Assembly: GCA_002778195.1 (NCBI GenBank)
Contig: PCDI01000001.1
Coordinates: 2,668,453 to 2,732,452 of the forward strand
DNA length: 64,000 nt
Reading direction: 5' to 3'
DNA from: Raffaelea ambrosiae
Taxonomy: Eukaryota > Ascomycota > Sordariomycetes > Ophiostomatales > Ophiostomataceae
The number at the start of each line of letters is the position of its first letter. Position 1 is the first letter of the stretch. Below the pieces are notes generated by a model. It was not told where the DNA came from. It searched no databases and worked only from the letters and a program-made list of their open reading frames with translations. The translations under genes and the position numbers were made by a program. Below, in pieces: positions 11,322 through 25,200 of the stretch.

Positions 11322-14300
11322 ATTATCCCCCCTCTCGTAGAGTTCGTTTTTAAGCGTACGATTACGCTTATTAATAATAAGTTTTTAAAGCGCTCGAAGC
11401 GTTTAGTCGTATACGCGCTTAACGCTAGCCCTTTTTCGTAGTGTTAAAGCGAGTATTACGACGTATAATACATTACGCACTTTCTTCGTAAGCTTTTAAT
11501 CACTTCTTTCGTTTATAAAGTAAATAAAAAGCTAAGCGTTACGCTTTTCTCTTTTTTATTTTTATTTTTTTTAACTTTATCACGCTTTAATAAAGACTTA
11601 ACGTCGCTTTATAAGATCTTCGTTTTATATAACTTTTATATTTCGTCGTTACTTCGTTTTAAGTGTGATTGTTAGTTAAACCTTAGTTTAATAACTCTTT
11701 TTTTAAGTCGCGTTTTAGCTTTAAATCGTTAACGTTTTACGTTTTTTTTTTAAATTATAAATAAGCTTTTTTATATCTTTTAGTTTCTCTCCCTTTTTTT
11801 TTATTAACGTACTAGTTTTAAATTATTAACGTTTTACTTTATTTAACTTTTTTCTTTAAATAAAAGTGTTTCGTTATTAAGTCGTTAACTCCTCGTTAAC
11901 GGTTTTAAGTTTAAAATAGTAGGTTTTTAATAAAACGATAATCCGTCATTAACCCTCGTTCGACGCTTTAACGCTTCGTAATAAACGTTTAACAATTAAT
12001 CTTTTAACTTTTTAAACCGCGTTCGTTTTAATTAAATAGTGTTTATACTTTTTAACTCTTTTATAAATAATTTCCTTTTTTATAAAAACTCTTTTTATAA
12101 AGCCGCGTTTTATATAAATAGTATTAATAAACGTAGTTAACGTGTTAGTTTTTAATAAACCGACGTTATTATACGATTAAATCGCGGAATAATAAGCTTT
12201 AACACGCTTACTCGTCGTCTTTCGAACGTTTCACACGGTCGTTTTTTTACGTTTACTCTTTTAATAAGTCTCGCTCGCAGGGCTCTTTATATTAAAAACA
12301 CTTTATTTTAAAGCCGCGGTTTTTTTTTTAACCCGCGGTCGTAGCGTTAACAACTCGCGCGTAATATTATATTCGCTTCTTAACCTTATTTTAATTCTAC
12401 TTATAAGCTTTTTTCGTTTAGTTATTAAAGTCGAAAATAATAATAATAATAATGAAAACGACGATAATAATAATAATAATAACGATAATAATAAAGACGA
12501 AAACCTTTAAAATCCCACTTACGTTTCGTTTATTATTAAAAACAACGACGCTTTAAGTTAACCACCGTCGCTTTTATTACGCCCCTCGCTTTTATATTTA
12601 CGCTTATTAATAACGCTTAGCTTATAAACCTCGGTTTAAACGATTTCGAAGTTTATTATTTTATTTATTATAAATGCGTATAACGCGCGTTCGCCGCTTA
12701 GTCGTTCCGCTTAAAGTTAAAATTTAAAATACGAGCGCAGAGTTAAAGCGTGTATTAAGTGTACGAAAATATATAAAACTTATATAAGTATATATAATCG
12801 AACTCTTTTCACTTTATCGTTAACTCGTTATTAACTCTTTTATATAAGTTTTTAAATTAATTCGTAATAATATAAATCGTATGATTCGGGTTTTACGCGC
12901 TTTTAACACGCTCTTCGCGCTTTTTTAAATTTATTTATTTAATAACGTTAAGTTTAAAGCTTTTTTACGCGCGTTAATTAACGCGGTTACGTACTTTGTA
13001 GCTTATATTCTTCTCTTTTTTATTTAACACTTATCGCGCTTTGGTTTATTTTAAGAATCTTTTATATACGACTTTATAAACTCTTTACTCGTTTCGTTAT
13101 TAAGTCGTTTTCGAGCTTTACTAACCCTTATTTAAAAGTGGGTTAAATACGCGGCGTAAGTAGTTCGCGTTCGTATTTCGTAAGTTATTACGATTGTTTA
13201 TATTAAAGTTAAATATATATTAATACGTATTTTTTTCGCGTTACCTCTTTTTATAACGACGCTTCGTTAACGCTTTACGTTAAGTTTTATTTTTAACCGT
13301 TAAAGATTAATAGTATAACTATTAATAAACTACGCGTTTTTAACTTTTAAAGCGGCTTTAAGTCGCTTTCGTAACCGCGCGTTAAACTATTAACGTTATT
13401 AACGTTTAAATAAATCTTTTAAACCTTAGTGTTTAAACGCTTAACTATCTTTTTTAGTCGCGCGTTTTTATTATACCGCTTTTAAGCTTTAATCGTTATA
13501 AAATAATTTCCTTTATTTATTATTATTATATGTTTTTAAGCCGCTTTTATACTACTTTAATACGTTTAAAGTTTTTATATTCTTTTAACTTATAATTAAT
13601 ATATCGCTATAATTCCGCTTATAACTCGCTTTACTTTTAAAAATAATTTATTTTACTTTTCGCCTTTTTTTTACTACTTTTAAGCTTAAAACCTTATAAC
13701 TAGTTTTTACGCGTACTTTATATCGTTTTAATACTTATTAATTATACTTTACGAGTTACTTCGTTTATTAAACGAAGAAAAAACGTTTTTTACTTTTTAT
13801 TCGAGTATTTTACACTTTTTTTACTTTTTATTCGTTTAATTTTTTTTTAACGGTAGGGTTTAAAAAGTTGGTTACGTTTCGCGGTTTCTCTTTTAAAGCT
13901 TTAATAAAGTTATTAAAAACACGTTATAAAGTTAGTTATATTGGTTAAAGAGTGTTATACGATATATTTACGATTCGCCCTTAATTAAAACTATAAACGG
14001 GTTAACGAAGCGGGGATTTATCTTACTATAAAGCACCTTTAACTTAAAGTTTCGTATTAATAGTTATACTAAGTTTCTTACGTAGTACTTTTAAAGTTAA
14101 TAACGGTGGTTATAATACTTCGTTTAAGCTTTTTATACTTTTTTTTAATGTTTTATTATAAAAACTCGCACTTTATTTAACTTCTCTACTCTCGTTACGA
14201 CCGCGAGTACTCCCTCTTTAATAAAGTCGTTTTCGATTCGTATATATATTTTTAAGTAATATTTTATAAAAAGATAAAATAACGTATTATTAATTATAGC

Positions 14301-14809
14301 GTTAATTACGTTATTATATACGTACTTCGTTATTAATAAAAGCTTAGCTTAATTCGTTTAAAACTCGCTTATAAATGCGCGTAAGTAGTGTTTTAACGTT
14401 TGGTTTATTTTTTTAGTTTAATCATTAGTTTACGAGTGAAACGTTATAAAAAAGCGTCTTTTAATTAAAAGCTTTACGTAAAGCGTTATTTAATACGTAT
14501 TAATAAAGACGCTTTTTCGGTTTAAGATAATGCTATATAATACATTAAATCTTATTTTAATTTTTATATATAAAACCTTTATTAACTAGTTTAATAATAT
14601 CGTCGTTTTTATAAAAAGGAACTTTATTATTTTTATAAGCTTATTTACGATTATTAAAATCGTATTCACGTTTTACCCTTTATAATAAATTTTTAATAGT
14701 TTCGTTACGAAATTTATAAAGATTTCTTACCACGGTTTTCGTAAAATAAAAAGTGCTTATAATTAATCGTACGGCTTATACCGCGATACCGCTTTTCGTA
14801 CACACGTTA

Positions 14810-15439
14810 CTCGTGCTAGGGCCCCACTTGTTTTTCGGGTCAAAAGACCGCCGCCCCGAAGGGGGGGCTCACTTTTGAGCCCTTTCTAACGAAGGTGCTC
14901 ACCAGTTAAATACACTCACTAGTTAAATGTATAAGGTCACTCTCTCCGCAAATTTATATAGTAAAAGTATATAATTATATTCTTTTATAATACTTTAATA
15001 ACTCCACGAAAAAAATCTTAAAACAATAAGAATAATATAACTAATATAATTAGTTTTTTTCTTAATAGTAAGTAATAATGGTTTATTTTTATTATTTTTA
15101 TTTAATTAAGTATTTTAGAAATAAGATAATTAATATTTTTTATTTTTATTTAACTAGTAATTATATAAAAAAATATTTTTAAAAATAAAATTTAATTACT
15201 TATATAACGTATAAAGTATAAGCGTTTTAATAATACTTATTTTATTATTTTATGATTTTTTTTCGTAGAGTTATTTAAATAATATATAAAAACATACCTT
15301 TGTATTTTACTATATAAATTTGCGGGAGGGTGACTTTATGCTCTTTGTGCATTTAACTAGTGAGTGTATTTAAATGGTGAGCCCCCCCTTCGGGGCGGCG
15401 GTCTTTTAACCCGAAAAACAAGTGGGGCCCTAACACGAG
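14810..15439. mobile_element. Non-autonomous foldback DNA element (MITE-like), TA target duplication
   Basis: 630 bp inserted in the integrase region of G1 copy b. The termini are inverted copies beginning CTCGTGYTAGGGCCCCACTT and continuing through a CGCCGCCCCGAAGGGG block. Inverted similarity continues into the AT-rich interior (CGCAAATTTATATAGTAAAA and TAACTCYACGAAAAAAA on both arms), so the whole element can fold into one hairpin. It is flanked by TA at 14808-14809 and 15440-15441. The uninterrupted site is visible in the sister copy near 22590. No coding capacity. TA duplications and long inverted repeats suggest a Tc1/mariner-dependent MITE. Confidence 0.85.
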
Positions 15440-17950
15440 TAAGCAGTTACTAACGTACTCGTAAATATACGCATTTATATACTCCTAAAAGAATTTTCTT
15501 TTTATTAACTCTTTTATACGAGTCTTTCTAAAGTGTTTCGTTAAAGAGTTATTATAGTATACTTAAAGGATTTCTTTTATTATTATTTTTTTTTTAAAAC
15601 GTAAATACGATTTTTAAATCGTAGTGGTCTTTTTAACCTTACGCTTTAATATTTAATAGTGGCTATAATCGTTTTAATTTAAGCTTTTAACTATTAAGTT
15701 TTTTCGTTATTTATTTATAAAGCTTAAAAGTAGTTTTATTAATAACGTGTTTATATTTAATATTAATATATTTTTCTTTTTTAATATAACTTAATATAAC
15801 TTTAAAAAAACTAACTATTTAAAAAAAAGATAAAGCCGTTATCGTAGCTTTAATAATAACTTGTTGCGAGGTTACTATTAAAGGGTATTTAAATAATAAG
15901 CTTAAATTTATTAAATTTAAACGAGGGTGTTTTCATGCTTTTTACTCGCTTAAAGTATTATTTTAACGTATCTAATATAAGCCGTATTAAGCGATAGCTT
16001 TTTTTAAGCTATAATCGCTTTAATTTTAACGCGATTAAAATAAATATACGAAACTAACACTTATTCCACAAATATTAACCGCGATTTAAGGTTAAAAAGT
16101 AGCTTTAACTCTTCCTCTTTATTCGGGTTTTTTTAATAGTTCGGTCTTTAAGAGGGGTTATTAACGAGATTGGTTTTTTTAACTCGATATTTAATTTTAA
16201 AATTAAAAAGAGTGAAATATATATACTACTTAACATACTTTTTATTTAACTTCTTTTATTATATAAATATACGTAGGTTAATATAGTTTAATAAAACTTC
16301 GATTTTATATTAATTACTCTTTAAGTATTAACGTTAGTGTTTAAAAGAATTTATAATTATTATTATCTTTTAGTTAAAAGTGTTATATCGTAGTTTTAAC
16401 TCATTTTATTTTTAAAACTAAATTACGATTAAGTATTAACGACCTTCGTCGTTTAACTAAGATAAAATCTTTATTTTCACGAATTTTAACGTATTAGTTT
16501 TAAGCTATAAGCAGCGCGTTAAGTTAAAATACTTTAATAAAAAAGCGCGAGTAAATTCTTTTTATAATTAGTAAAATGCTTATATCGTCTTTTTATCAAA
16601 GCGCACTCGTTTAAGCTTCTTCTCGTTTTTTATTCTTTTTAAAAGCTTATTTAACGAGGTTATAATTTTAAAGTATTTTTAAATAAAACGTTAATAAAAG
16701 TTATAAAACTTTAAAAATACTTAAATCTTTTAATACGTTTCAAATAACTTTTAAGTAGTGATAACCTTTATTTAAGCCGGGTTTATTTATACCTCGGTGT
16801 TAAAGAAGATGAATTTTAAAAACTCGATTTAGTTTTAGTAAAATTCGTACTTAGTTTTTATAAACAATTATACTTTTTATAACCCTTTTCGTACGTATTT
16901 AATATACTCGTTTTAACTTTAAAAAATATTAATACGTTATTTATATACGTAATATACGTTACGTTAACTAGCTTATAAAGAGTTATATAAATGTAATATT
17001 AAAACGTAATTAACGTATTTATAAAGTTAAACGATAAAACTATATACTCGTAGTGTTTATATCGCGTGCGAAACGTCGTTTTTCACTCGTTTCTTTTTTT
17101 AATTTAAATCTAATAATAAACGTCTTTAATATCGAGCTTAATAAAGTATTTAACGTTCGAAATCCGATTTAAGATTTTCGAGATTAACGAGAAAGCGTAA
17201 CGGTTTTTAATCATAACCTTATTAAAGCTTTAATAGTTAACGTAAAGCCGTAAAAAGCCGTCTTTTTTAAATACGAAGAGGATAAATACTTCGATTAAAC
17301 TTTTACTTAGTCGAATTCGCTCGTTTTATAAGTTTTTTTCGAAATACTTTCGTAGCTCTTTTAACTTTCGTTTAAATAAAAAGTAAATCGTTTCGTAAAA
17401 GGGTTACGCTTCGTCGATTAAGTCGATTATATAATTCGTTTTTAAGCGAGCGATAGTATAACCGCGCTTATTTCGTTAAATATAAAAGTAAATTTAATAA
17501 ACTTTATTAATAAACGATTATAAGGCCGGCGTTTTAAGGTTGTTTCGTCTTTAAAAGGGTATTATTTAAGCTTAATTTATTTAAAACGATTAAAAAGTAT
17601 AAAAACTACGTATACGATTACGATATTTTTAATCTTTTTAACGAACTTACGAAGTGTATTAATCGTGAGTTTATTTAAGCGGTAAATAAAACACTATTAA
17701 CTGCTTTTAATCGTATTAATAGTTAAATCCTTTAAAATCGTAACTTTTAAAAGAATAAAGCTTTTATTCGTCGCTTTTATTTGTAGGATGCTTACGTAAA
17801 GCCGTATAAACTTTTTAGTTCAACTTTAATAGTTAATAAGCTTTAACGGCACTTTTTATAACGTTGTTAATATAGTAGTTAAACCGTTCGTTATTTTTAA
17901 GCGCGAAGCTTAATTTTTCTTCTTTTTAAGTTCGACTCGCGTAACGAACT

Positions 17951-18295
17951 TGTTAGAGTGATACTTATAGTTAAGTAGAGGATTACGAAAGATAAAGGTA
18001 TTTTATTAACGAAGGTAGGATCTCGTAAATTATATAACTAAATCTTATCCCTTTTTTTCGAAAAAGGTGAGAAGTCCTCGCTATATTGAAGGCTCCTAAA
18101 AGCCCCGTCACAGCGCCTTCAAGCCGTATACGAAGCCTTAACTCCGCGCCACACTTAAAAGCCCGTGCGTACGCTTCGTAGCGCGCCTCGCTTTAAACTT
18201 ACGCTGACTGCGCCGTCACGTGCTCCGCTGAGAGGTAGCACGTGCTTAAGCTGCTCGCAAAGCACGCATTCGAGCAAGCTCGCGATGCTTTTACA
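17951..18295 (-). repeat. G1 LTR (3' LTR of copy c)
   Basis: 345 bases, intact TGTTAGAGTG...TTTTACA ends on the + strand, followed by polypurine tract sequence. It is visibly less mutated than the internal region behind it. Confidence 0.85.
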
Positions 18296-18445
18296 ATTAT
18301 CCCCCCCTCTCGTAAAGCTCGTTTTTAAGCGTACGGTTACGCTCGTTAGTAATAAGCTTCTAAAGAGCTCGAAGCGTTTAGCTATATACGCATTTAACGC
18401 TAGCTCTCTTTCGTAATATTAAAGCGGGTGTTACGGCGTGTAGTA

Positions 18446-19226
18446 ACGTGGGTGACCCACTTGTCGACACCCCCCCCATTTCGACACCCATTTACACCAA
18501 AACGTAGTAACTTCACCATCTTATAATTAATTAACTAAGTTCTTTCATATACTGTAAAAAATAGTTTTATAGTCAGAAAAGCGTAAAGATTATATATATA
18601 AAAAACTTAAAATTCTAATTAAATTATATAAGCGGTAATAAAAATATAAAGTTGTTGTTAAAAGTTGTTAATAAAATACTAGTAAAAATATAATTTAANN
18701 NNNNNNNNNNNNNNNNNNNNNNNNNNNNNNNNNNNNNNNNNNNNNNNNNNNNNNNNNNNNNNNNNNNNNNNNNNNNNNNNNNNNNNNNNNNNNNNNNNNN
18801 NNNNNNNNNNNNNNNNNNNNNNNNNNNNNNNNNNNNNNNNNNNNNNNNNNNNNNNNNNNNNNNNNNNNNNNNNNNNNNNNNNNNNNNNNNNNNNNNNNNN
18901 NNNNNNNNNNNNNNNNNNNNNNNNNNNNNNNNNNNNNNNNNNNNNNNNNNNNNNNNNNNNNNNNNNNNNNNNNTTAAATTATATTTTTACTAGTATTTTA
19001 TTAACAACTTTTAACAACAACTTTATATTTTTATTACCGCTTATATAATTTAATTAGAATTTTAAGTTTTTTATATATATAATCTTTACGCTTTTCTGAC
19101 TATAAAACTATTTTTTACAGTATATGAAAGAACTTAGTTAATTAATTATAAGATGGTGAAGTTACTACGTTTTGGTGTAAATGGGTGTCGAAATGGGGGG
19201 GGTGTCGACAAGTGGGTCACCCACGT
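18446..19226. mobile_element. TA-flanked palindromic DNA element with N gap at its centre
   Basis: Two 253-base arms (18446-18698 and 18974-19226) are exact reverse complements by eye and flank a gap of 275 N (18699-18973). The termini read ACGTGGGTGACCCACTTG and are flanked by TA (18444-18445, 19227-19228), inserted in the 3' module of G1 copy c. The same terminus occurs, slightly changed, at the start of the pogo-type fragment at 52386, so this is probably a non-autonomous relative mobilised by that transposase. The arms contain no open frame. Confidence 0.85.
18699..18973. other. Assembly gap (275 N) at the centre of a perfect inverted repeat
   Basis: Run of N exactly at the symmetry axis of the inverted repeat. 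Foldback DNA commonly breaks assemblies, so the true length and content are unknown. Confidence 0.98.
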
Positions 19227-22200
19227 TATATTACGCACCTTCCTCGTAAGCCCTCGATCGCTCCTTTCGTTTATAGAGTAAATAGGAGGTTGGGCGTTAT
19301 TAAATAGACGAGAGGAAAGTATAATTAGAGTTTCTTCGTCGCTCTTTTTACGCCTCTTTCTCTCTCCTTTCTTTTTTTTTTAACCTTATTATACTTTAAT
19401 AAAGTCTTAACGTCGTTACGACGTATTACCGCTTAATATAATATTTATTTTTACGTCTTTAACTCGCTTTTTATACGGTTTTTAATTAAACTTTAAATTA
19501 ATAGTTTTTTTTTTAAAATTACGTTTTAACTTTAAACCGTCGGCGTATTACGTTTTTTAAGTTTTTCTCTTTTTCTTTAAATTACGTGTAAGCTTTGAAT
19601 TATTGACGTTTTATAGTTTTTAGTTTTCTTTTTAATCGCGTATTAGTTTTAAGCTTTTAACGTTTCGCTTCGTTTAACTTTCCTTTTAAGTAAGTGCTTC
19701 GTTATTAAATCGTTAACTCTTTATTAATAGGTTTAAATTTAAAATATAATAAGTTTTTAATATAACGACGGTTTTTCATCAACTCTCCTTCGCCGCGTTA
19801 ACTCGACTTAGTAAACGCTTAACGGTTAATCTTTTAACTCTTCAAACCGCGCTCGCTTCGATTAAGTTATACTTATACTCTTTAATTCTTTTATAAACAA
19901 TTTCCTTTCGTATAAGAACTCTCTTTACGAAGCCGCGTTTCGTACGAGCAGCGTTAATAGTCGTAGTTAACGTATTAGTTTTTAATAAGCCGACGTCGTT
20001 ATACGATCGAATCGCGGAATAATAAGCTTTAACACACTTATTCGTCGTTTTTCAAACGCTTTACGCGGCCGTTTATTTACGTTTACTCTTTTAATAAGTT
20101 TTACTTACAAAGCTCTTTATACTAAAAACACTTTATTTCGTAATCGTAGTGCTTCTTTAACTCGCGGTCGTAGCGTTAACAACTCGCGCGTAATATCGTA
20201 TTCGCTTTTTAACCCTATTTTAATCTCGCTTATAAGCTTTTCTCGTTACGTTATTAAAGTAAACGACGATAACGACGACGACGACGATAATAATAACGAT
20301 AACGATAATAATAACAATAATAATAACGAAAACTCTTAAAATCCCGCTTATATCCCGCTTACCGCTAAAAAAACGACGACGCTTTAAATTAAACCGTCGT
20401 TACTTTTATTACGCTTTTCGCTTTTACGTTTACGCTTATTAATAACGCTCGATTAATAAACTTTAGTTTTAATAACTTAAAAATTCACTATTTCGTTTAT
20501 TATAAATACGTTTAATACGCGTTCGTCGATTAATCGCTTCGCTTAAAGTTAAATTTAAAATATAAACGTAAAGTTAAAGCATATATTAAGTATACGAAGA
20601 TATATAAAACTTATATAAGTATATATAGTCGAACTCCCTTCGCTTCGTCGTTAACTCGTTATTAACTCTTTTATACAAGTTTTTAAACTAATTCGCGATA
20701 ATATAAATCGTACGATTAAGTTCTTATACGCTCTTAACACGCTCTTTACGTCTTTTTAAGCTTACTTATTTAACGACGTTAAGCTTAAAGCTCTCTTACG
20801 TACGTTAACCAACGCAGCTATATACTTCGTAGCTCGCGTACTCTTTTTATTTACTTAACACTTATCGCGCTTTAAACTATTTTAAAAGACTACCGTATAT
20901 AACTTCGTAAGCTCTTTACTCGCTTCGTCGTTGAGTCGTTTTTAAACTTTATTAACCTTTATTTAAAAATAAGCTAACTACGTTATGTAAATAGCTCGCG
21001 CTCGTATCGCGTAAATCGTTATAATCGCTTATACTAACGTTAAATATATATTTATACGTACTCTCTTCGCGTTATTTCTTTTTATAACAACGTTTTACTA
21101 ACGTTTTACGTTAAGTTTTATTTTTAATCGTTAAAGATTAATAGTATAACCATTAATAAGCTGCGCGCTTTTAACTTTTAAAGCGGCTTTAAGCCGCTTT
21201 CGTAATCGCGCTTTAAGTTACTAACGCTATTAACGCGTAAATGAATCTTTTAAATCTCGGTGTTTAAACGTTAAGTTATCTTTCTTACTTACGTGCTTTT
21301 ATCGTATCGCTTTCGAGCTTTAATCGTTATAAAATGGGGGTTTTTTTTTATCGCGCGCTTTTTAAGCCGCTTTTACGCCGCTTTAGTGCGTTTAAAATCT
21401 TTATGTTTTTTTAATTTATAATTAATATATCGTTATAATTTTACTTATAAGCCGCTTTATTTTTAAGAATAATTCATTTTACTTTTCGCTTTTTCTTTAC
21501 TACTTTTTAAGTTTAAAACCTCGCGATTAATTCTTACGCGTGCTTTATATCGTCTTTTAATATTTATTAATTATACTTTACGAACCACCTCGTTTATTAA
21601 ATTAAGAAAAAACGCTTTTCGTTCTTTACTCGAGTATTTTACACCTTTTTCACTTTTTATCCGTTTAACTCTTCTTTTAACGGTGGGGTTTAGAAAGTTG
21701 GTTACGTTTCGCGGTTTTCTTTTTAAAGCTTTAATAAGGTTATTAAAAACACGTTATAATTCAACTTTAACTAAAACTATAAACGGGTTAACGAAGCGAA
21801 AACCTATCTTTTTATAAAACACTTTTAACTTAAGGTTTCGTATTAATAGTTATATTAAATCTTTTACGTAATACTTTTAAAGTTAGTAACGACGATTATA
21901 ATACTTCGTTTAAGCTTTTTATACTTTTTTTAATATTTTATTATAAAAACTCGCACTTTATTTAACTTTTTCACTTTCGTTATAACCGCGAGTATCTTCT
22001 TTTTAATAAAGTCGTCTTTAATTCGTATATATATTTTTAAATAGTATTTTATAAAAAGATAAAATAACGTATTATTAGTTATAACGTTAACCGCGTTATT
22101 ATATACGTATTTCGCCGTTAGTAAAAGCTTAATTTAATTCGTTTAAAACTCGCTCGTAAATACGCGTAAATAGTATTTTAACGTTTAATTCATTTTCTCG

Positions 22201-25200
22201 ATTTAACCATCGGTTTATAAGTAAAACGCCGTAAAAAAGCGTCTTTTAATTAAAAGCTTTACGTAAAGCGTTATTTAATACGCATTAATAAAAACGCTCT
22301 TTTAATTTAAAATAATATTATATAATACACCGAATTTTATCTCGATTTTTATATATAAAACTTTTACTAACTAGTTTAACGTTATCGTCGTTTTTACGAG
22401 AAAGAACCTTATCATCTTCGTAAGTTTATTTATAATTATTAAAATCGCATTTACGTTTTACTCTTTATCATAAATTTTCGATAGTCTCGTTACGAAATTT
22501 ATAAAGATTTCTTATTATAATCTTCGTAAAATAAAGAGTGCTTATAGCTAACCGTATAACTTATACCGCGATACTACTCTTCGCGTATACGTTAAATAAC
22601 TACTAACGTACTCGTAAATATATACATTTATATACTTTTAAAAGAATTTTCTTTTTATTAACTCCTTTATACAGGTCTTTCCAAAGTGTTCCGTTAAAAA
22701 GCTATCGTAATATACTTAAAAGATCTCCCTTTTCACCACTTCTTCCTCTAAAACGTAAATACGATTTTTAAACCGTAATAATCTTTTTAACCTTACGCTT
22801 TAGTGTTTAAGAGTAATCGTAATCGTTTTAATTTAAGCTTTTAACTATTAAGTCTTTTTATCACTTATTTATAAAGCTTAAAACAACTTTATTAATAACG
22901 TGTTTATATTTAATACTACCGAATTCTTTTTTTTTAATATTACTTAACACAACTTTAAAAAAACCAACTATTTAAAAAAAGAATAAAGCCGCCGTTATAA
23001 CCCTAACAATAGCCCGTTTTAAAGTTATTATTAAAAAGTATTTAAATAATAAGCTTAAATTCATTAAATTTAAACGAAAAAGTTTTTATATTTTTTACTC
23101 GTTTAAAGTATTATTTTAACGTAATTAATATAAGCTATATTAAATAATAACTCTTTTTAAACCATAATCACTTTAATCTTAACGCGACTAAAATAAACAT
23201 ATAAAACTAACACTTATCTCGTAAATACTAACCGTAATTCGAAATTAAAAAAACAACTTTAACTCTTCCTCTTCATTCGGGTTTTCTTAATAATCCAATC
23301 TTCGAAAAAAGCTATTAACGAAATTAGTTTTTTTAACCCAATATTTAATTTTAAAATTAAAAAGAGTAAAATACATACACTACTTAACCTACCCTTCGTT
23401 TAACTTCTTCTACTATATAAATACACGTAAGTTAATATAATTTAACAAAACCTCGATCTTATATTAACTATTCTTTAAATATTAACGTTAATATTTAAAG
23501 GAATTTATAATTATTATTATTATTTAATTAAAAGTGTTATATTATAACTTTAACTCGTTTTATTTTCGAAATTAAAATACGATAAAGTGTTAACGGCTTT
23601 CGTCGTTTAACTAAGATAAAAATCTCCGCTTTTACGAATTTTAACGCATTAGTTTTAAATCGTAAACGACGCGTTAAGTCGAAGTGCTTTAGTAAAAGAG
23701 CGCGAGTAAATTCCTCTCGTAATTAGTAAAATACTTATATCGCCCTTTTATTAAAGCGTACTCGCTCGAGCTTTTTCTCGTTTTTTATCTTTTTTAAAAG
23801 CTTATTTAATAAAGTTATAATTTTAAAGTACTTTTAAATAAAACGTTAATAAAAGTTATAAAATCTTAAAAACACTTAAATCTTTTAATACGTTTTAAAC
23901 AACTTTTAAATAATAATAACCTTTATTTAAGCTGGGTTTATTTATACCCCGGTATTAAAGAGGATAAACCTTAAAAACTCGACTTAGTTTCGATAAAATT
24001 CGCACTTAACTAAGTTTATAAATAATTATACTTTTTATAACCTTTTAAACACGTTTCGTACGTGTTTAATATACTCGTTTTAACTCTTAAAAAACACTAA
24101 CACGTTATTTATATATATAATACACGTTACGTTAACTAACTCGCGAAAAACCGTATAAACGTAGTATTAAAACGTAGTTAACGTATTTATAAAGCTAAAC
24201 GATAAAACCATATACTCGTAGTATTCGTATTACGTGCGAAACGCCGTCTTTTACACATCTCTTTTTTTAATTCGAATTTAATAATAAGCGTTTTTAATAT
24301 CGAGCTTAATAAAGTACTTAACGTTTAAAATCCGGTTTAAAATCTTTGAAATTAACGAAAAAAAACGTAACGGTTTTTAATCGTAACCTTATTAAAGCTT
24401 TAATAATCGACGTAAAGCCGTAAAAAGCCGTTTTTCTTAAATATAAAAAAAATAAGTGTTTTAATTAAGCTTTTATTTAATCGAATTCGTTCGTTTTATA
24501 AGTTCTTTTTAAAATACTTTTATAACTCTTTTAACTCTCGTTTAAATAAAGAATAAATCGTTTCGTAAAAAGATTACGCTTTATTAATTAAATTAATTAT
24601 ATAATTCGTTTTTTAAACGAGCGATAATATAATCGCGTTTATTTCGTTAAATACAAAAGCGAAATCGATAAACTTCGTCGGTACGTTATCGTAAAGCCGG
24701 CGCTTCGAGGTTACCTCGTTTTTAAAAGAGTATTATTTAAGCTTAATTTATTTAAAACGATTAAAGAGTGTAAAGATTACGTATATAACTACGGTATTTT
24801 TAGTCTTTTTAATGAATTTACGAAGTGTATTAATCGTAAACTTATTTAAACGATAATTAAAACACCATTAACTACCCTCGATCGTATTAATAATTAAATC
24901 CTTTAAAATCGTAACTTTTAAAAGGATAAAGCTCTTACTTACCGCCTTTATTCACGAAATACTTACGTAAAGCTATATAAGCTCTTTAATTCAACTTTAA
25001 TAGTTAATAAACTTTAACGACACTTTTTATAACGTCGTTAGCGTAATAGTCGAGCCGTTTGCTATCTCTAAGCGCGGAGCTCAGCTTTTCTTCTTTTTAA
25101 GTTTAACCCGTGTAACGAACTTTAACGAAACGATGTTAACCTTTACTTTTATATTAAAGTTAATAATAGTTTAATGTTTTTAATCGGTTTTTACCACGGT

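Larger units (their letters stand above)
10948..17950 (-). mobile_element. G1 gypsy retrotransposon copy b, truncated in the protease region
   Basis: Minus-strand copy starting with its 3' LTR (10948-11321), followed by the polypurine tract (read here as attatcccccctctcgtag) and the long 3' module (to about 13.8 kb). Then come integrase (about 13.8-16.0 kb), RNase H (about 16.1-16.6) and reverse transcriptase (about 16.6-17.6 kb). The YxDD region is at about 16920-16965 (minus). The copy stops at 17950 in the protease region, where the LTR of copy c begins. A 630-bp foldback DNA element is inserted at 14810-15439. No reading frame survives: most Trp/Gln/Arg codons have become stops or lysine/asparagine codons, the pattern expected of RIP. 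Confidence 0.8.

Noticed and set aside
18165..18416. 83-codon frame overlapping a G1 LTR and polypurine tract
   Set aside because: LTR-derived; the equivalent frames at 38544-38747 and 51492-51698 are the same non-coding sequence in other copies.
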